A stretch of 64,000 nt of DNA, from positions 119,501 to 183,500 of the forward strand of contig NZ_AQQZ01000002.1 in NCBI RefSeq assembly GCF_001205715.1. The letters are read 5' to 3'. The DNA comes from Pseudaestuariivita atlantica (GTDB lineage Bacteria; Pseudomonadota; Alphaproteobacteria; Rhodobacterales; Rhodobacteraceae). This document shows, one piece after another, positions 7,999 through 17,038 of the stretch. Within the stretch, counting starts at the first letter, position 1, and every line of letters begins with the position of its first letter. A program made the position numbers and the translations under genes. The notes under the pieces were generated by a model that had not been told where the DNA came from, ran no database searches, and saw nothing but the letters and a program-made list of their open reading frames with translations.

Positions 7999-8277
7999 AT
8001 GACCCACACCAGTTATCTTGATCATCTCGAAAGCCGTCTGAAGGAAATCGAACGCGCGCTCGCGCGGGAGAACAAGACGCTGGAACACGGGGACATCCCC
8101 GACAAGGTCGAGGCCCTGGAATCGTTGACGAAGCTGGAACAGCGCCGCCGCCGCCTGGAAGAGCGGCTGGAGACGGCGCGTGAAAAGCATTCCGAAACAT
8201 GGTCCGAGGCGCATGCCGGGTTCCGCGAAGAGCTTGATGGCATCGAGGACACCATCGAAAAACTCATCCTGGGGTAA
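7999..8277 (+). CDS. Small helical coiled-coil protein, unknown
   Basis: 92 residues, strongly charged and almost entirely predicted helix with heptad-like spacing (for example LEQRRRRLEERLETAREKH). No signal peptide, membrane span or cysteine. A CAGGAGACGAAG ribosome site precedes the ATG, and the next gene starts five bases after its stop. Operon context with a patatin lipase and an SpoIIAA-like protein gives no clear function. Confidence 0.7.
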   Translation: MTHTSYLDHLESRLKEIERALARENKTLEHGDIPDKVEALESLTKLEQRRRRLEERLETAREKHSETWSEAHAGFREELDGIEDTIEKLILG

Positions 8278-8282
8278 CGACC

Positions 8283-8654
8283 ATGTTCAGAATTCTTCCA
8301 GAAAGCCGGGGCAATGTCCTTGGCGTCGAGGCGATGGGCGAACTGACCCACGAGGACTATGCGAATGTCCTTCTTCCGAAACTGGCCGAGCTTTTCGAGG
8401 CTGAAGGCAAGGTGAACCTGCTTTGCCATCTCGGCCCGGAGTTTACCGGATGGGACTTGCAGGCGGCATGGGACGATACGCTGATCGGTATCGAGCACAG
8501 AGGTGACTTCGAAAGGTTGGCGGTCGTGGGAGGCCCGAACTGGATCAGGGCGCTGTTCCGGTTCAGCGCAGTCCTGATGACAGGCGAGGTTCGTGTTTTC
8601 GACGAAGGCGAACTGGATCAGGCATGGGACTGGGTGAAAGGCGGCTGGGCTTGA
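8283..8654 (+). CDS. STAS/SEC14-like (SpoIIAA-like) domain protein
   Basis: 123 residues that match the SpoIIAA-like/STAS-SEC14 family across the full length: FRILPESRGNVLGVEAMGE at the start, the middle segment FTGWDLQAAWDD, and the end DEGELDQAWDWV. These proteins bind small hydrophobic or anionic ligands in a SEC14-like fold; most have no assigned role. It is cytoplasmic by sequence. It lies five bases after the coiled-coil gene, suggesting co-expression. Confidence 0.8.
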   Translation: MFRILPESRGNVLGVEAMGELTHEDYANVLLPKLAELFEAEGKVNLLCHLGPEFTGWDLQAAWDDTLIGIEHRGDFERLAVVGGPNWIRALFRFSAVLMTGEVRVFDEGELDQAWDWVKGGWA

Positions 8655-8738
8655 TCGTCGGGTCTGGGCCGGCTGTTGCGCAGGACCGGTTTTGTGGGAG
8701 AGCCCTGATGCTTGCGCCACCGCGCATGTTGCCGTCTT

Positions 8739-8758
8739 CCGGCGATCACGTTCGCCGG
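8739..8758 (+). terminator. Short GC-rich hairpin in the gap before the YiiX-like gene
   Basis: CCGGCGA (8739-8745) and TCGCCGG (8752-8758) are perfect complements with a six-base loop, in the 165-base gap after the SpoIIAA-like gene. No T-run follows. Possible terminator; nothing else recognisable is in the gap. Confidence 0.35.
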
Positions 8759-8819
8759 GCCGAAATCACAAAACGGCGCGGATATTGGTGTTGCCGAAAA
8801 TCCTGCCCATATTCGGAAC

Positions 8820-9641
8820 ATGGAATCGAGATTCGACCGGTTGCTTGATTGGCTTGGATCGCGGATGGCCGTCAGGCTGGCCACCCCGACTTATGGCTAT
8901 GAGCCCTGTTCGACTTCAGATTTCGAGGCGCTGAGGAAGGCGCTGGAGCCCGGCGACGTTTTGCTGGTCGAGGGGAACCAGCGCATCTCTGGCGCGATCA
9001 AGTACCTGACGCAATCAACATGGTCGCATGCGGCGATGTTCGTTGGTGACCGGCTGCGCGACGACGATCCAGAGGCCGACGCGTTCAGCCTGGTCGAGGT
9101 CAATCTTCGCGAAGGTTGCGTGGCGGTGCCTCTCGACAAGTATGCCTCTTTCAACACAAGAATTTGCCGTCCGGTCGGATTGAACGGGGAGGAACGTCGC
9201 AAGATCGTTGATTTCATGATCGACAACATCGGCCTGAAATACGATCTGCGGAACATTCTTGACCTCTTGCGATACTACGTGCCGCAACCGCCGGTCCCTG
9301 TCCGGTGGCGCAGGCGTATGATTGCGCTTGGATCCGGGGCGCCGACCCGCGCCATATGCTCTTCGCTGATCGCGCAGGCGTTCCAGTCGGTGCGGTATCC
9401 GATCCTGCCCGATGTCACGATGATACGGGAACGTAACGGATCGCAATATGCCTGCCGCGAAGTCCTGCACATCCGGCATCATTCGCTGTTCGCGCCGCGC
9501 GATTTCGACCTGTCCCCCTATTTCGAGATCGTGAAACCGACGATCGCGGCTGGGTTCGATTTTCGAAGTCTCGAATGGCACGAGGGCGAACAGGACGACG
9601 CGACGCTCACGACACGTCCGGAACCGGCACGGCTGTCCTGA
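8820..9641 (+). CDS. YiiX/YebB-like NlpC/P60-superfamily cysteine hydrolase
   Basis: 273 residues resembling permuted NlpC/P60 (YiiX/YebB, 'lipo-like') proteins. The motif GDVLLVEGNQRISGAIKYLT leads to the His in TWSHAAMFVGD (about residue 68), and the likely nucleophile is the Cys in AICSSLIAQAFQ (about residue 180); in the permuted fold His precedes Cys. Members are predicted amidases or acyltransferases acting on peptidoglycan peptides or lipids. No clear signal peptide. The ATG at 8820 is preferred over an upstream in-frame ATG at 8712 because homologous-looking sequence begins after it. Converges on the ABC exporter genes. Confidence 0.75.
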   Translation: MESRFDRLLDWLGSRMAVRLATPTYGYEPCSTSDFEALRKALEPGDVLLVEGNQRISGAIKYLTQSTWSHAAMFVGDRLRDDDPEADAFSLVEVNLREGCVAVPLDKYASFNTRICRPVGLNGEERRKIVDFMIDNIGLKYDLRNILDLLRYYVPQPPVPVRWRRRMIALGSGAPTRAICSSLIAQAFQSVRYPILPDVTMIRERNGSQYACREVLHIRHHSLFAPRDFDLSPYFEIVKPTIAAGFDFRSLEWHEGEQDDATLTTRPEPARLS

Positions 9642-9669
9642 CCCGTCAGGGAGGCGGGGATGCAGGTGT

Positions 9670-10809
9670 TCAATCCAGCGTCCGCCGGAACCGCATCAAT
9701 GCGACCGCCGCGAAGCCGAGGCTGAACAGGACAAGGGCGGTGAACGGGCCGGAGACGGCCTCGAAATCCCCGCCTTTCAGCATGACCGACCGGATGAGCC
9801 GGTTGAAGTGAGTGAGCGGGAAAACCTCCCCCAGCCATTGCGCCCAGACCGGCATCCCGCGGTAGGGGAACATGAACCCGGACAGCAAAAGCGAGGGAAG
9901 GAAGAAGAACGTCGTCAGTTGCATGGCCTGCATCAGCGTGCGGGCGAAGGTGGAAATGAAGTAGCCCAGAAAGATCAGGGCAAGGACGAACAGAAGGACG
10001 CCGGACAGCAACAGCCACAGGCTGCCGACGAACGGCACGTCGAACAGGAGCTTGGCGCTGGCAAGGACGATGAACACCTGCACCGCGCCGACGCCCAGGG
10101 CCGGTACGACCTTGCCCAGCATGATCTCCATCGGCGAAGCGGGCAGGGCGAGCAGGTTTTCCATCGTGCCGCGTTCGACTTCGCGGGTGACGGCAAAGGC
10201 GGTCAGCATCACCGTCGTCATCTGCAGGATCACGCCCAGAAGGCCGGGCACGATGTTGTATTGCGTGATGCCTTCGGGGTTGTACCGGCGGTGCACGACG
10301 ATTTCGAGCGACGGGTTCGGGCCCTGCGCGGTTTCGGGGGCGATGCCGAGTTCACGGTTCAGCGCGGTCTGCGCAAGCGTGCCAAGGGTGGAGATCGCGC
10401 CCGAGGCGACCGAGGGATCGGTTCCATCCGCCTCGATCAGGATCCGGGGCCGGTCACCGCGCATCACCCGGCGCGAGAAATCCGACGGCACGGTGACGAC
10501 GAAGGATACGGCTCCACTCGCCAGCTGCGCCTCGGCCTCGGCGGCGCTGTCTGTGACATGCGTGAACCGGTAATAGCCGGTGTTCTCCAGGCTGGTGACG
10601 ACGGCGCGTGTCAGGTGATCCTGGCTGGTCGCCACCAGCGCCGCGTCGAGATGCTTGGGATCGTTGTTGATGGCAAATCCGAACAGCACCAGTTGCATGA
10701 TCGGGACGCCGATCATCATTGCGAAGGTGACCCGGTCCCGCAGCATCTGCAGCGTTTCCTTCACCAGGATGGCACCGAACCGCCGCGGGGAAAACCGCCA
10801 GCGCCTCAT
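9670..10809 (-). CDS. ABC-2 type exporter permease (YbhS/YhhJ-like)
   Basis: 379 residues. An N-terminal membrane anchor (near 22-45) is followed by a ~130-residue extracytoplasmic domain and five C-terminal membrane segments, the ABC2_membrane_3 layout (LLALPASPMEIMLGKVVP is the typical cytoplasmic coupling stretch). It forms the channel of a tripartite efflux or lipid/drug exporter with the two upstream genes. Its start overlaps the ATPase stop (ATGA). Only one permease is present, whereas YbhFSR-type systems usually have two, so it may work as a homodimer. Confidence 0.88.
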   Translation of the reverse strand: MRRWRFSPRRFGAILVKETLQMLRDRVTFAMMIGVPIMQLVLFGFAINNDPKHLDAALVATSQDHLTRAVVTSLENTGYYRFTHVTDSAAEAEAQLASGAVSFVVTVPSDFSRRVMRGDRPRILIEADGTDPSVASGAISTLGTLAQTALNRELGIAPETAQGPNPSLEIVVHRRYNPEGITQYNIVPGLLGVILQMTTVMLTAFAVTREVERGTMENLLALPASPMEIMLGKVVPALGVGAVQVFIVLASAKLLFDVPFVGSLWLLLSGVLLFVLALIFLGYFISTFARTLMQAMQLTTFFFLPSLLLSGFMFPYRGMPVWAQWLGEVFPLTHFNRLIRSVMLKGGDFEAVSGPFTALVLFSLGFAAVALMRFRRTLD

Positions 10810-11720
10810 GCCGCCTTTTCCGACTTTGTCACGAGGTCGATGAACACGTCCTCGATGGTGACCGCGCTTTCGCGCACCGCCAATCCGTCGCGGGTGGCGA
10901 CAGGGTCTATGGACGCCCGCAATTTCCGGGCGTCCGTGCCGACCACGTGCAACGCATTGCCAAAGATCGTTGCCTGATCGACGGCGGCCTCGTTGTTGAG
11001 TTCCTGTGCCGTCTGCTCAAGGCCGTGCCCTACGAGGTCGAGGGCCGCGAGGCCGCTTGCCGAAATGATCTCGGCCGGTGTGCCCGCGACCAGCAACCGG
11101 CCTTGCAGGATATAACTGATCCGGTGGCAGCGTTCGGCTTCGTCCATGTAATGAGTCGATACGAGGACGGTCATGCCGCCCGCCGCCAGCGCATGAATGT
11201 GGTCCCAGAATTCCCGGCGTGCCTCGGGGTCGACACCGGCGGTCGGCTCGTCCAGCAACAGCAGCTTCGGGCGGTGCATGATGCAGGCGGCGAGGGCCAG
11301 TCGCTGCTTCCAGCCGCCCGACAATGTTCCGGCAAGGTCGTGGCGCCGGTCCTGCAACCCAAGTTCGGCGAGGACCGCGTCGACATGGCGGGCGGTCGGC
11401 CGCAGGTCGTACAGGCGGGCCACGAACTGAAGGTTCTCCTCGATGGTCAGGTCTTCGTAGAACGAGAACCTCTGGGTCATGTACCCCACTTCATGGCGGA
11501 TCTGCGTCGCATCCCGGCCAAGGTCCATGCCAAGAACGCGACCTGATCCCGCGTCGGGGGTCAGCAGTCCGCAGATCATGCGGATCGTCGTGGTCTTGCC
11601 CGACCCGTTCGGGCCAAGGAACCCCATGATTTCGCCCTTTTCGACCTGAAGGTCGACGCCGTCGACGACGGTTTTCTGGCCATATCGCTTGGTCAGGCCG
11701 GCAACGTCGATTGCGATCAT
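10806..11720 (-). CDS. ABC transporter ATP-binding protein (drug/exporter type)
   Basis: 304 residues. Walker A GPNGSGKTTT (about 36-45), Q-loop MTQRFSFYEDL, signature LSGGWKQRLALA, Walker B LLLLDEPTAGVD and the H-loop STHYMDEAERC are all intact. After the ATPase core a ~80-residue C-terminal extension is present, as in exporter ATPases of the YbhF/DrrA group. It energises the adjacent permease. Overlaps both neighbours by ATGA, so HlyD-ATPase-permease is one coupled operon read leftward. Confidence 0.92.
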   Translation of the reverse strand: MIAIDVAGLTKRYGQKTVVDGVDLQVEKGEIMGFLGPNGSGKTTTIRMICGLLTPDAGSGRVLGMDLGRDATQIRHEVGYMTQRFSFYEDLTIEENLQFVARLYDLRPTARHVDAVLAELGLQDRRHDLAGTLSGGWKQRLALAACIMHRPKLLLLDEPTAGVDPEARREFWDHIHALAAGGMTVLVSTHYMDEAERCHRISYILQGRLLVAGTPAEIISASGLAALDLVGHGLEQTAQELNNEAAVDQATIFGNALHVVGTDARKLRASIDPVATRDGLAVRESAVTIEDVFIDLVTKSEKAA

Positions 11721-12664
11721 CGTGACGCCTCAGGCAGGCGCACGTCGATGATCTGCCCCGGTTTCAGGTCAGTGTCGGAGCCGGCGATAAGTGCTTCGGC
11801 GAGGTAGACCAGCTTTTGCCGCGTATCGAGCGAATAGATGACGGGCGGCGTGAATTCCGGGCTTGTCGCGAGGTAGCTGACCGTCGCCTTCAGCCCGTCG
11901 GGACAGTTGTCACAGGCGAATGCGACGCTGTCGCCGACCTTCAGTAGGGCATAGGCGGATTCGGGCACGTAGAACCGCAGCTTGATGCCCGTGTCCGGGA
12001 GGATCGACAGGACCGGCGCCTGCGGCCCAGCAAGGTCGCCGGGAAACCGGTAGATGTCGGCAACCGTGCCGGCAACCTCGGCCTGCAGCCGCCGTTGTGA
12101 AAGCCGCCATTCCATCAGGTCCAGTGTGCCTGTCGCCTCTGCGACGGCAGCTTCGGCGGCTGCAATCCGGTCCTGCCGGGCGGGCAGGCGCAAGACCTGC
12201 AACCGGGCCTCGCTTTCGCTGAGCCGGGCTTGCGCGATGTCGCGTTTGGAAGCGGCCTGATCCAGTTGCGCCTGCGTCGAGACGTTGCGCACGAACAGGC
12301 CCTGCACCCGGACAAGTTCACGTTCGGCTTCCTCGAAATCGGCCAGGGCGGATTGCACGGCGGCTTCCGCCACCGCGATTTCGGCGTCTCGCGCCCCTTG
12401 CGAGAGGTCGGAAAGCTCTGCGCGGGCGCGGGCGACGGATGCCTGGGCCTGCGCTGAAAGGATATTGAGGTCGCGGTCGTCCAGTTCGGCAAGAAGCATG
12501 CCCGCTTCCACGCGCTGCCCCCGCTCGATCGCAAGCCGTTCGACGCGCGCCGTCTCGATCGGGGCGACAAGAACGTATTCTCCCTCGATATAGCCGACCG
12601 CCAGCGGCTGATCGGCTTCGCAGAAGGACAGAAAGGCGGCGATGAAGGCGATGGAACACAGCAT
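11717..12664 (-). CDS. HlyD/MFP-family periplasmic adaptor (membrane fusion protein)
   Basis: 315 residues. One N-terminal hydrophobic segment (LCSIAFIAAFLSF) acts as anchor or signal. Next come a split biotinyl-lipoyl-like domain (VAPIETARVERLAIERGQRV), a long helical hairpin (about 70-190) rich in Ala/Glu/Gln, and a C-terminal beta-barrel region. It links the inner-membrane ABC permease to an outer-membrane TolC-type channel, which is not encoded here. GGAGAG lies upstream of the ATG at 12664. First gene of the leftward export operon, divergent from yfdX. Confidence 0.88.
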   Translation of the reverse strand: MLCSIAFIAAFLSFCEADQPLAVGYIEGEYVLVAPIETARVERLAIERGQRVEAGMLLAELDDRDLNILSAQAQASVARARAELSDLSQGARDAEIAVAEAAVQSALADFEEAERELVRVQGLFVRNVSTQAQLDQAASKRDIAQARLSESEARLQVLRLPARQDRIAAAEAAVAEATGTLDLMEWRLSQRRLQAEVAGTVADIYRFPGDLAGPQAPVLSILPDTGIKLRFYVPESAYALLKVGDSVAFACDNCPDGLKATVSYLATSPEFTPPVIYSLDTRQKLVYLAEALIAGSDTDLKPGQIIDVRLPEASR

Positions 12665-12915
12665 CGGTGTCTGCTCTCCTCGGGTCGGTCGCCCGGTTGC
12701 GGGGCGCCCGGAAATGGGGCGATCCCTCGCAAGGACATTTGCTTTGGCCCCAGATTACTCAAATTCGCGGGCGCTGCAAAAAGCCTGTTTTCCGGGAATT
12801 TCCGGGTCGTTCAAATGAATGTGAAGAACTTTCCAGATTTGTAATGCGCGCGCGTATACCGCGAAACCATCTGGCGTGAAGGTTGGTCCGAAATTCTTCC
12901 GGAAAGGAGACCAAC

Positions 12916-13554
12916 ATGAAACGCCATTTCCGCATCGCGGCCCTCGCGCTGGCGACCCTCATGTCTTCGACATCCCTCGTGGCTTATGCCGGTGAAAACG
13001 TGCCGACCTATGACACGCAGACCGAGATGTTGAAGACCGCGGATCATGCGCTCGTTGCCATCACGCATGCGCGCGCCGCGCGCTTGGCGCTGTTTGACGA
13101 CGACGTCGAAACCGCCAAGGGACGGGTGGCCGAAGCCCGCGCCGAGTTCATCGAGTCCGAGAAAGAGCTGAACGATCTGACCATCGGCGATACCGAGGCC
13201 CCGGAAGGCGCCGTGCGCTACCTGCCGTTCGACATGTCCATGTCCCTGAGCGAAACGTTCGAAGGGACGGAAGTGAACAAGCAGGCGCTGGAGAAATTCT
13301 ATGGCCTGATGCAGTCCGGGTCTCCGGATGACGCGGTGGAGGTTCTGCGCCTCGCGGAAATCGAGGTGAACGTGACCGCGGCACTGCTGCCGATCACCGA
13401 GGCCTCCGACCTGCTGTTGAAGGCGCAGACCCTCATCGACGAAGGCAAGTATTTCGAGGCCAACCTCGCCCTCAAGGCGATGGAGGACGCGGTCATCGTG
13501 CGCAGCTTCTCGATCGACGCGATCCCGGAGCAGGGCGCCGACGATTACGACTGA
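12916..13554 (+). CDS. YfdX family periplasmic protein
   Basis: 212 residues. A clear signal peptide (KRHFRIAALALATLMSS then VAYAG, cleavage near residue 27) precedes a helical domain typical of YfdX: an AIxxARAALxxD-like motif (HALVAITHARAARLALFDDD) and LPLxxxLxxxETF-like stretch (LPFDMSMSLSETF). YfdX proteins occur in acid/heat tolerance loci, including the transmissible locus of stress tolerance, and are thought to be periplasmic chaperone-like; exact function unsettled. The start at 12916 has GGAAAGGAGA upstream. A GC hairpin follows the gene. Other genes of that locus type (hdeD, clpG-like, ftsH, htrA-like) lie elsewhere in the window. Confidence 0.85.
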   Translation: MKRHFRIAALALATLMSSTSLVAYAGENVPTYDTQTEMLKTADHALVAITHARAARLALFDDDVETAKGRVAEARAEFIESEKELNDLTIGDTEAPEGAVRYLPFDMSMSLSETFEGTEVNKQALEKFYGLMQSGSPDDAVEVLRLAEIEVNVTAALLPITEASDLLLKAQTLIDEGKYFEANLALKAMEDAVIVRSFSIDAIPEQGADDYD

Positions 13555-13568
13555 TCGCTTGCCGATCC

Positions 13569-13597
13569 GGCGGCCCGGCGTTGATCGCGGGGCCGCC
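13569..13597 (+). terminator. GC-rich hairpin between yfdX and moxR
   Basis: GGCGGCCC (13569-13576) pairs with GGGCCGCC (13590-13597), 13-base loop, then CTTTC, 14 bases after the yfdX stop. Best read as a terminator separating yfdX from the MoxR operon. Confidence 0.55.
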
Positions 13598-13623
13598 CTT
13601 TCAGCCAGAACCAAGAGGACGAC

Positions 13624-14607
13624 ATGAACATCCAGGCATCAAAACCTTCGGTGCAGACCCAAGTGGTCGACGAACTGCGCCAGCATCTGAAAACCTGCGT
13701 CGTCGGGCAGGACGCCTTCATCGACAAACTGCTGATCGCGCTTCTGTCGAATGGTCACATCCTTGTCGAAGGCGCGCCCGGTCTGGCCAAGACCCGTGCC
13801 ATCGTCGCGTTGTCAAAGGCGATCGACTGCGACGAAAAGCGGGTGCAGTTCACGCCTGACCTGCTGCCCGGCGACCTGACCGGTACCGAGGTCTACCGCC
13901 CCGAACAGGGTTCGTTCGAGTTCCAGAAGGGCCCGCTTTTCCACAACCTCATCCTCGCGGACGAGATCAACCGCGCACCGGCCAAGGTGCAGTCGGCGCT
14001 GCTGGAGGCGATGGCCGAGCGCCAGATCACGGTTGGTGGCGAAAGCTATCCGCTGCCGCGCCTGTTCATGGTGATGGCGACGCAGAACCCGATCGAACAG
14101 GAAGGCACCTATCCGTTGCCCGAGGCACAGCTCGACCGGTTCCTGATGCATATCCGTATCGGCTATCCCGATGCCAAGAGCGAACACGACATCCTGCGCA
14201 TCGCGCGAGGCGAGGCGCTTGGCGACAACGCCACCATTTCGCGGCGCATTCCCCAACAGGAGATATTCGAGGCCCGGAAAGCCGCGCTTGACGTTCATGT
14301 CTCGCCCGCGCTCGAAAGTTATGTGCTGGCCCTGATCCAGGCCACGCGCCACCCCGAAACCTGGGATCCGGAACTGGCCGAGGCCGTTGCGTGGGGCGCC
14401 AGCCCGCGGGGGTCGATCTCGCTCGACCGGTGCGCGCGCGTGCACGCGATGATGCGCGGATCGGATTATGCCGCGCCATCCGACGTTCAGGCGGTTGCGC
14501 ATGACGTTCTGCGACACCGCGTCATCCCGACCTTCGAGGCGGAAGCCGACGGCATGACGTCGGACAAGCTGATCGACAGGCTGCTTGAACTGGTTCCGGT
14601 AACCTGA
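13624..14607 (+). CDS. MoxR-family AAA+ ATPase
   Basis: 327 residues of the MoxR clade: Walker A EGAPGLAKTRA (about 49-59), Walker B LILADEINRAPAKVQSALLE, sensor 1 MATQNPIEQEGTYPLPEAQL, and a C-terminal lid domain. MoxR ATPases act as chaperones that insert cofactors or assemble complexes together with VWA-domain partners. It heads the six-gene MoxR-DUF58-DUF4381-VWA-VWA/TPR-BatD operon. AACCAAGAGGACGAC provides a Shine-Dalgarno. Cytoplasmic. Confidence 0.93.
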   Translation: MNIQASKPSVQTQVVDELRQHLKTCVVGQDAFIDKLLIALLSNGHILVEGAPGLAKTRAIVALSKAIDCDEKRVQFTPDLLPGDLTGTEVYRPEQGSFEFQKGPLFHNLILADEINRAPAKVQSALLEAMAERQITVGGESYPLPRLFMVMATQNPIEQEGTYPLPEAQLDRFLMHIRIGYPDAKSEHDILRIARGEALGDNATISRRIPQQEIFEARKAALDVHVSPALESYVLALIQATRHPETWDPELAEAVAWGASPRGSISLDRCARVHAMMRGSDYAAPSDVQAVAHDVLRHRVIPTFEAEADGMTSDKLIDRLLELVPVT

Positions 14608-14622
14608 CCTGAGAGGCCGCCG

Positions 14623-15543
14623 ATGACACGTGACTATGCGCAAGGGATCGAGGCCGCGCCGTCCGACCTGATCCGGGCCCGCCCGGATCGGAGCGTGACC
14701 GGGTTTGCCCCCGGTGGCCGGGTGTCGACCCATCTTTGGGGCGCGAACCGCAGCGTCTTTCGCGGGCGGGGGATGGAATACGCCGAAAGCCGGGCCTACC
14801 AGCCCGGCGACGAGCCGCGGTCCATCGACTGGCGCCTGACCGCGCGCAGCGACACGACCTATACAAAGCTTTATCACGAAGAGCGCGAGCGGCCGGTCTA
14901 CCTGCTGATCGACCTGCGTTCGCCGATGCACTTCGGCACGCGGCGGCGGTTCAAATCCAACCTTGCCGCCGAGATTGCCGCGCTTCTGGCGTGGACCGGG
15001 CATGATGGCGGAGACCGCGTCGGAGCGACGATCCTCACGCGCAGCGGACTGGTCGAGGTGGCGCCGTCCCGGTCGCGGGCCTCGGTTCTGGGCATGCTTA
15101 AACGGGTCAGTGACGCGACCTTGCTGGACGCCGAACAGGACGGGGCCGAACCGTCAATGGCAACCGCGCTCAAGCGGTTGACCAAGGTGTGCCGGCCGGG
15201 CTCGCTTGTCTTCGTGGTCAGTGACTTTTCCGATCTGGACGCTGCGACGGAACGGGAATTCCGGCGCCTGACCCGGCGCGCGAACGTGACCTGCATCTCG
15301 ATCCACGACCGCATGGAAGAGGCACTCCCCGCCACGGGAGGACGGTTGAGCGACGGCAGCGGGGCCATCGGCGTGACCAGCCTTACCCGCGCCGCAAGGG
15401 AGCGCCACAGCGCGGGGTTCGCGGAGCGCAACGCGCGCCTGAACGCGCTGGCCGGCCATCTGGGGATGGCGTTTCACAGCCTGTCCACCGAGGACGAGGC
15501 GCAATCGATCCTGTTCCCGCACAGGCGGAGGGCCGTGGCATGA
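14623..15543 (+). CDS. DUF58 domain protein (MoxR operon)
   Basis: 306 residues. The DUF58 signature (RGRGMEYAESRAYQPGDE then RSIDWRLTARS) is near 45-75, followed by a degenerate VWA-like fold (VYLLIDLRSPMHFGT, LVFVVSDFSDL). DUF58 proteins are partners of MoxR ATPases in complex assembly. No membrane segment. Lies 15 bases after moxR and overlaps the next gene by ATGA. Confidence 0.9.
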   Translation: MTRDYAQGIEAAPSDLIRARPDRSVTGFAPGGRVSTHLWGANRSVFRGRGMEYAESRAYQPGDEPRSIDWRLTARSDTTYTKLYHEERERPVYLLIDLRSPMHFGTRRRFKSNLAAEIAALLAWTGHDGGDRVGATILTRSGLVEVAPSRSRASVLGMLKRVSDATLLDAEQDGAEPSMATALKRLTKVCRPGSLVFVVSDFSDLDAATEREFRRLTRRANVTCISIHDRMEEALPATGGRLSDGSGAIGVTSLTRAARERHSAGFAERNARLNALAGHLGMAFHSLSTEDEAQSILFPHRRRAVA

Positions 15544-16019
15544 CCCCTTTGACACCCGAACAACAGGCCGTGCTGGACCAGTTGCGCGACATCCGCCTGC
15601 CCGAACCCGTTGGCTGGTGGCCCCTTGCGCCCGGTTGGTGGGCATTGGCCGCCATCCTGCTGTTGCTTGTCCTGCTGGCCCTCGGCTGGTCGATCCTGCG
15701 GCGCCGGACGCGCCGTTACCAGGCGCTCCGCGAACTCGAAGCCTTGCGCCAGCGATTGAAGGAGAACCCCGACATGTCGGTTGCCGGGGACCTCGCCGCG
15801 CTGGTGCGCCGGGTCGCCTTGTCGTCGCAGGGACGCCGCATCGCGGGGTTGAGCGGCGATGACTGGGCGAGGGAACTTGCGGCCGGCAAGAAAGGCATCC
15901 CGCCCGAGATGGCCGAGTTGCTGGCGGAGATGCCCTATCGCCGCCCCGAAACCTTCACGCGCGATCAGGTCGAGCGCCTGTTCAAGCCTGCCGAGACCTG
16001 GATCCGGAGGACCGCATGA
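15540..16019 (+). CDS. DUF4381 family single-span membrane protein
   Basis: 159 residues. The N-terminal LRDIRLPEPVGWWPLAPGWW is characteristic of DUF4381, followed by one membrane span (about 36-56) and a basic cytoplasmic domain. Always found between DUF58 and VWA genes in MoxR operons; probably anchors the complex to the inner membrane. ATGA overlaps on both sides. Confidence 0.88.
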   Translation: MTPLTPEQQAVLDQLRDIRLPEPVGWWPLAPGWWALAAILLLLVLLALGWSILRRRTRRYQALRELEALRQRLKENPDMSVAGDLAALVRRVALSSQGRRIAGLSGDDWARELAAGKKGIPPEMAELLAEMPYRRPETFTRDQVERLFKPAETWIRRTA

Positions 16020-17038
16020 CACTGACCTTTCTCTGGCCTTTCGCCGTGCTCCTTCTGCCCGTGCCGTTGCTTGCCCGCCGGTTGCTGCCGCCCCGGCCCG
16101 AAGGCGCGGACGGTGCCCTGAAGGTGCCGTTCTTCAAGTCCCTTGCGGGCAGTTCCGGCGGTGGCATGGCGACGCGGCGGGTATCGGCCCTTCTGGCGTG
16201 GGTCATCTGGGCCCTTCTGGTCGCCGCCATGGCCCGCCCCGTGATCGTGGGCGAACCCGCGCCGCTCCCTGCCGAGGGGCGTGACATCATGATGGCGGTG
16301 GACCTGTCCGGCAGCATGGGGCGCGAAGATTTCCTGGCAAACGGGCGTCCCGCGACGCGGCTTGACGTGGTCAAGGTTGCCGCCGGCGATTTCATCGCGC
16401 GGCGCGAAGGCGACAGGATCGGCCTCGTCCTGTTTTCCGACCGCGCCTACGTGCAGGCGCCGCTGACATTCGATCGCAAGGTTGTTGGCGAATTCCTTGA
16501 CGAGGCACAGGTAGGGCTGACCGGCACGGAAACGGCCATCGGGGATGCGATTGCCGTGTCGCTCAAGCGGCTGAAGGATCGGCCCGAGGGCGACCGGGTG
16601 CTGGTTCTGCTGACCGACGGGGCCAACAATGCCGGCGTGACCCCGCCCTTGCGGGCCGCGGAACTGGCGAAGGAAATGGGCGTGCGCATCTACACCATCG
16701 GGGTGGGAGCGTCGCAAATGGTGGCCAATACCGCGTTCGGCCAGAGGCTGGTGAACCCGTCCTCGGACCTCGACGAAGAGACCCTGACGAAAATCGCGGA
16801 TCTGACCGGCGGCAGGTTCTTCCGCGCGACCGACGCGGGCGGTCTTGCGCAGGTTTACAGGGAAATCGACCGTCTTGAACCGGTCGAAGGCGACCCGCAG
16901 GTCGTGCGACCGACGATTTCCGTCTTCCACTGGCCGCTTGGCCTGGCCTTGATCCTCGCCCTTTCGGCGGGGCTGGCGCGGCTGTCCGTTCTGTTCCCAC
17001 GCCATGGCGGTTTCGCGACGAAGGAGGCAGCACGATGA
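16016..17038 (+). CDS. VWA-domain membrane protein (BatA-like)
   Basis: 340 residues. Two N-terminal hydrophobic segments flank residues 1-80, then a VWA domain with the metal-ion-dependent adhesion site DLSGSMG (about 97-103) and the downstream Thr/Asp elements (LTDGANNAG), and a C-terminal membrane span. Layout matches BatA of aerotolerance operons: VWA in the periplasm between membrane anchors. Works with MoxR and the downstream BatB/C-like fusion. Overlaps both neighbours by ATGA. Confidence 0.9.
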   Translation: MTLTFLWPFAVLLLPVPLLARRLLPPRPEGADGALKVPFFKSLAGSSGGGMATRRVSALLAWVIWALLVAAMARPVIVGEPAPLPAEGRDIMMAVDLSGSMGREDFLANGRPATRLDVVKVAAGDFIARREGDRIGLVLFSDRAYVQAPLTFDRKVVGEFLDEAQVGLTGTETAIGDAIAVSLKRLKDRPEGDRVLVLLTDGANNAGVTPPLRAAELAKEMGVRIYTIGVGASQMVANTAFGQRLVNPSSDLDEETLTKIADLTGGRFFRATDAGGLAQVYREIDRLEPVEGDPQVVRPTISVFHWPLGLALILALSAGLARLSVLFPRHGGFATKEAAR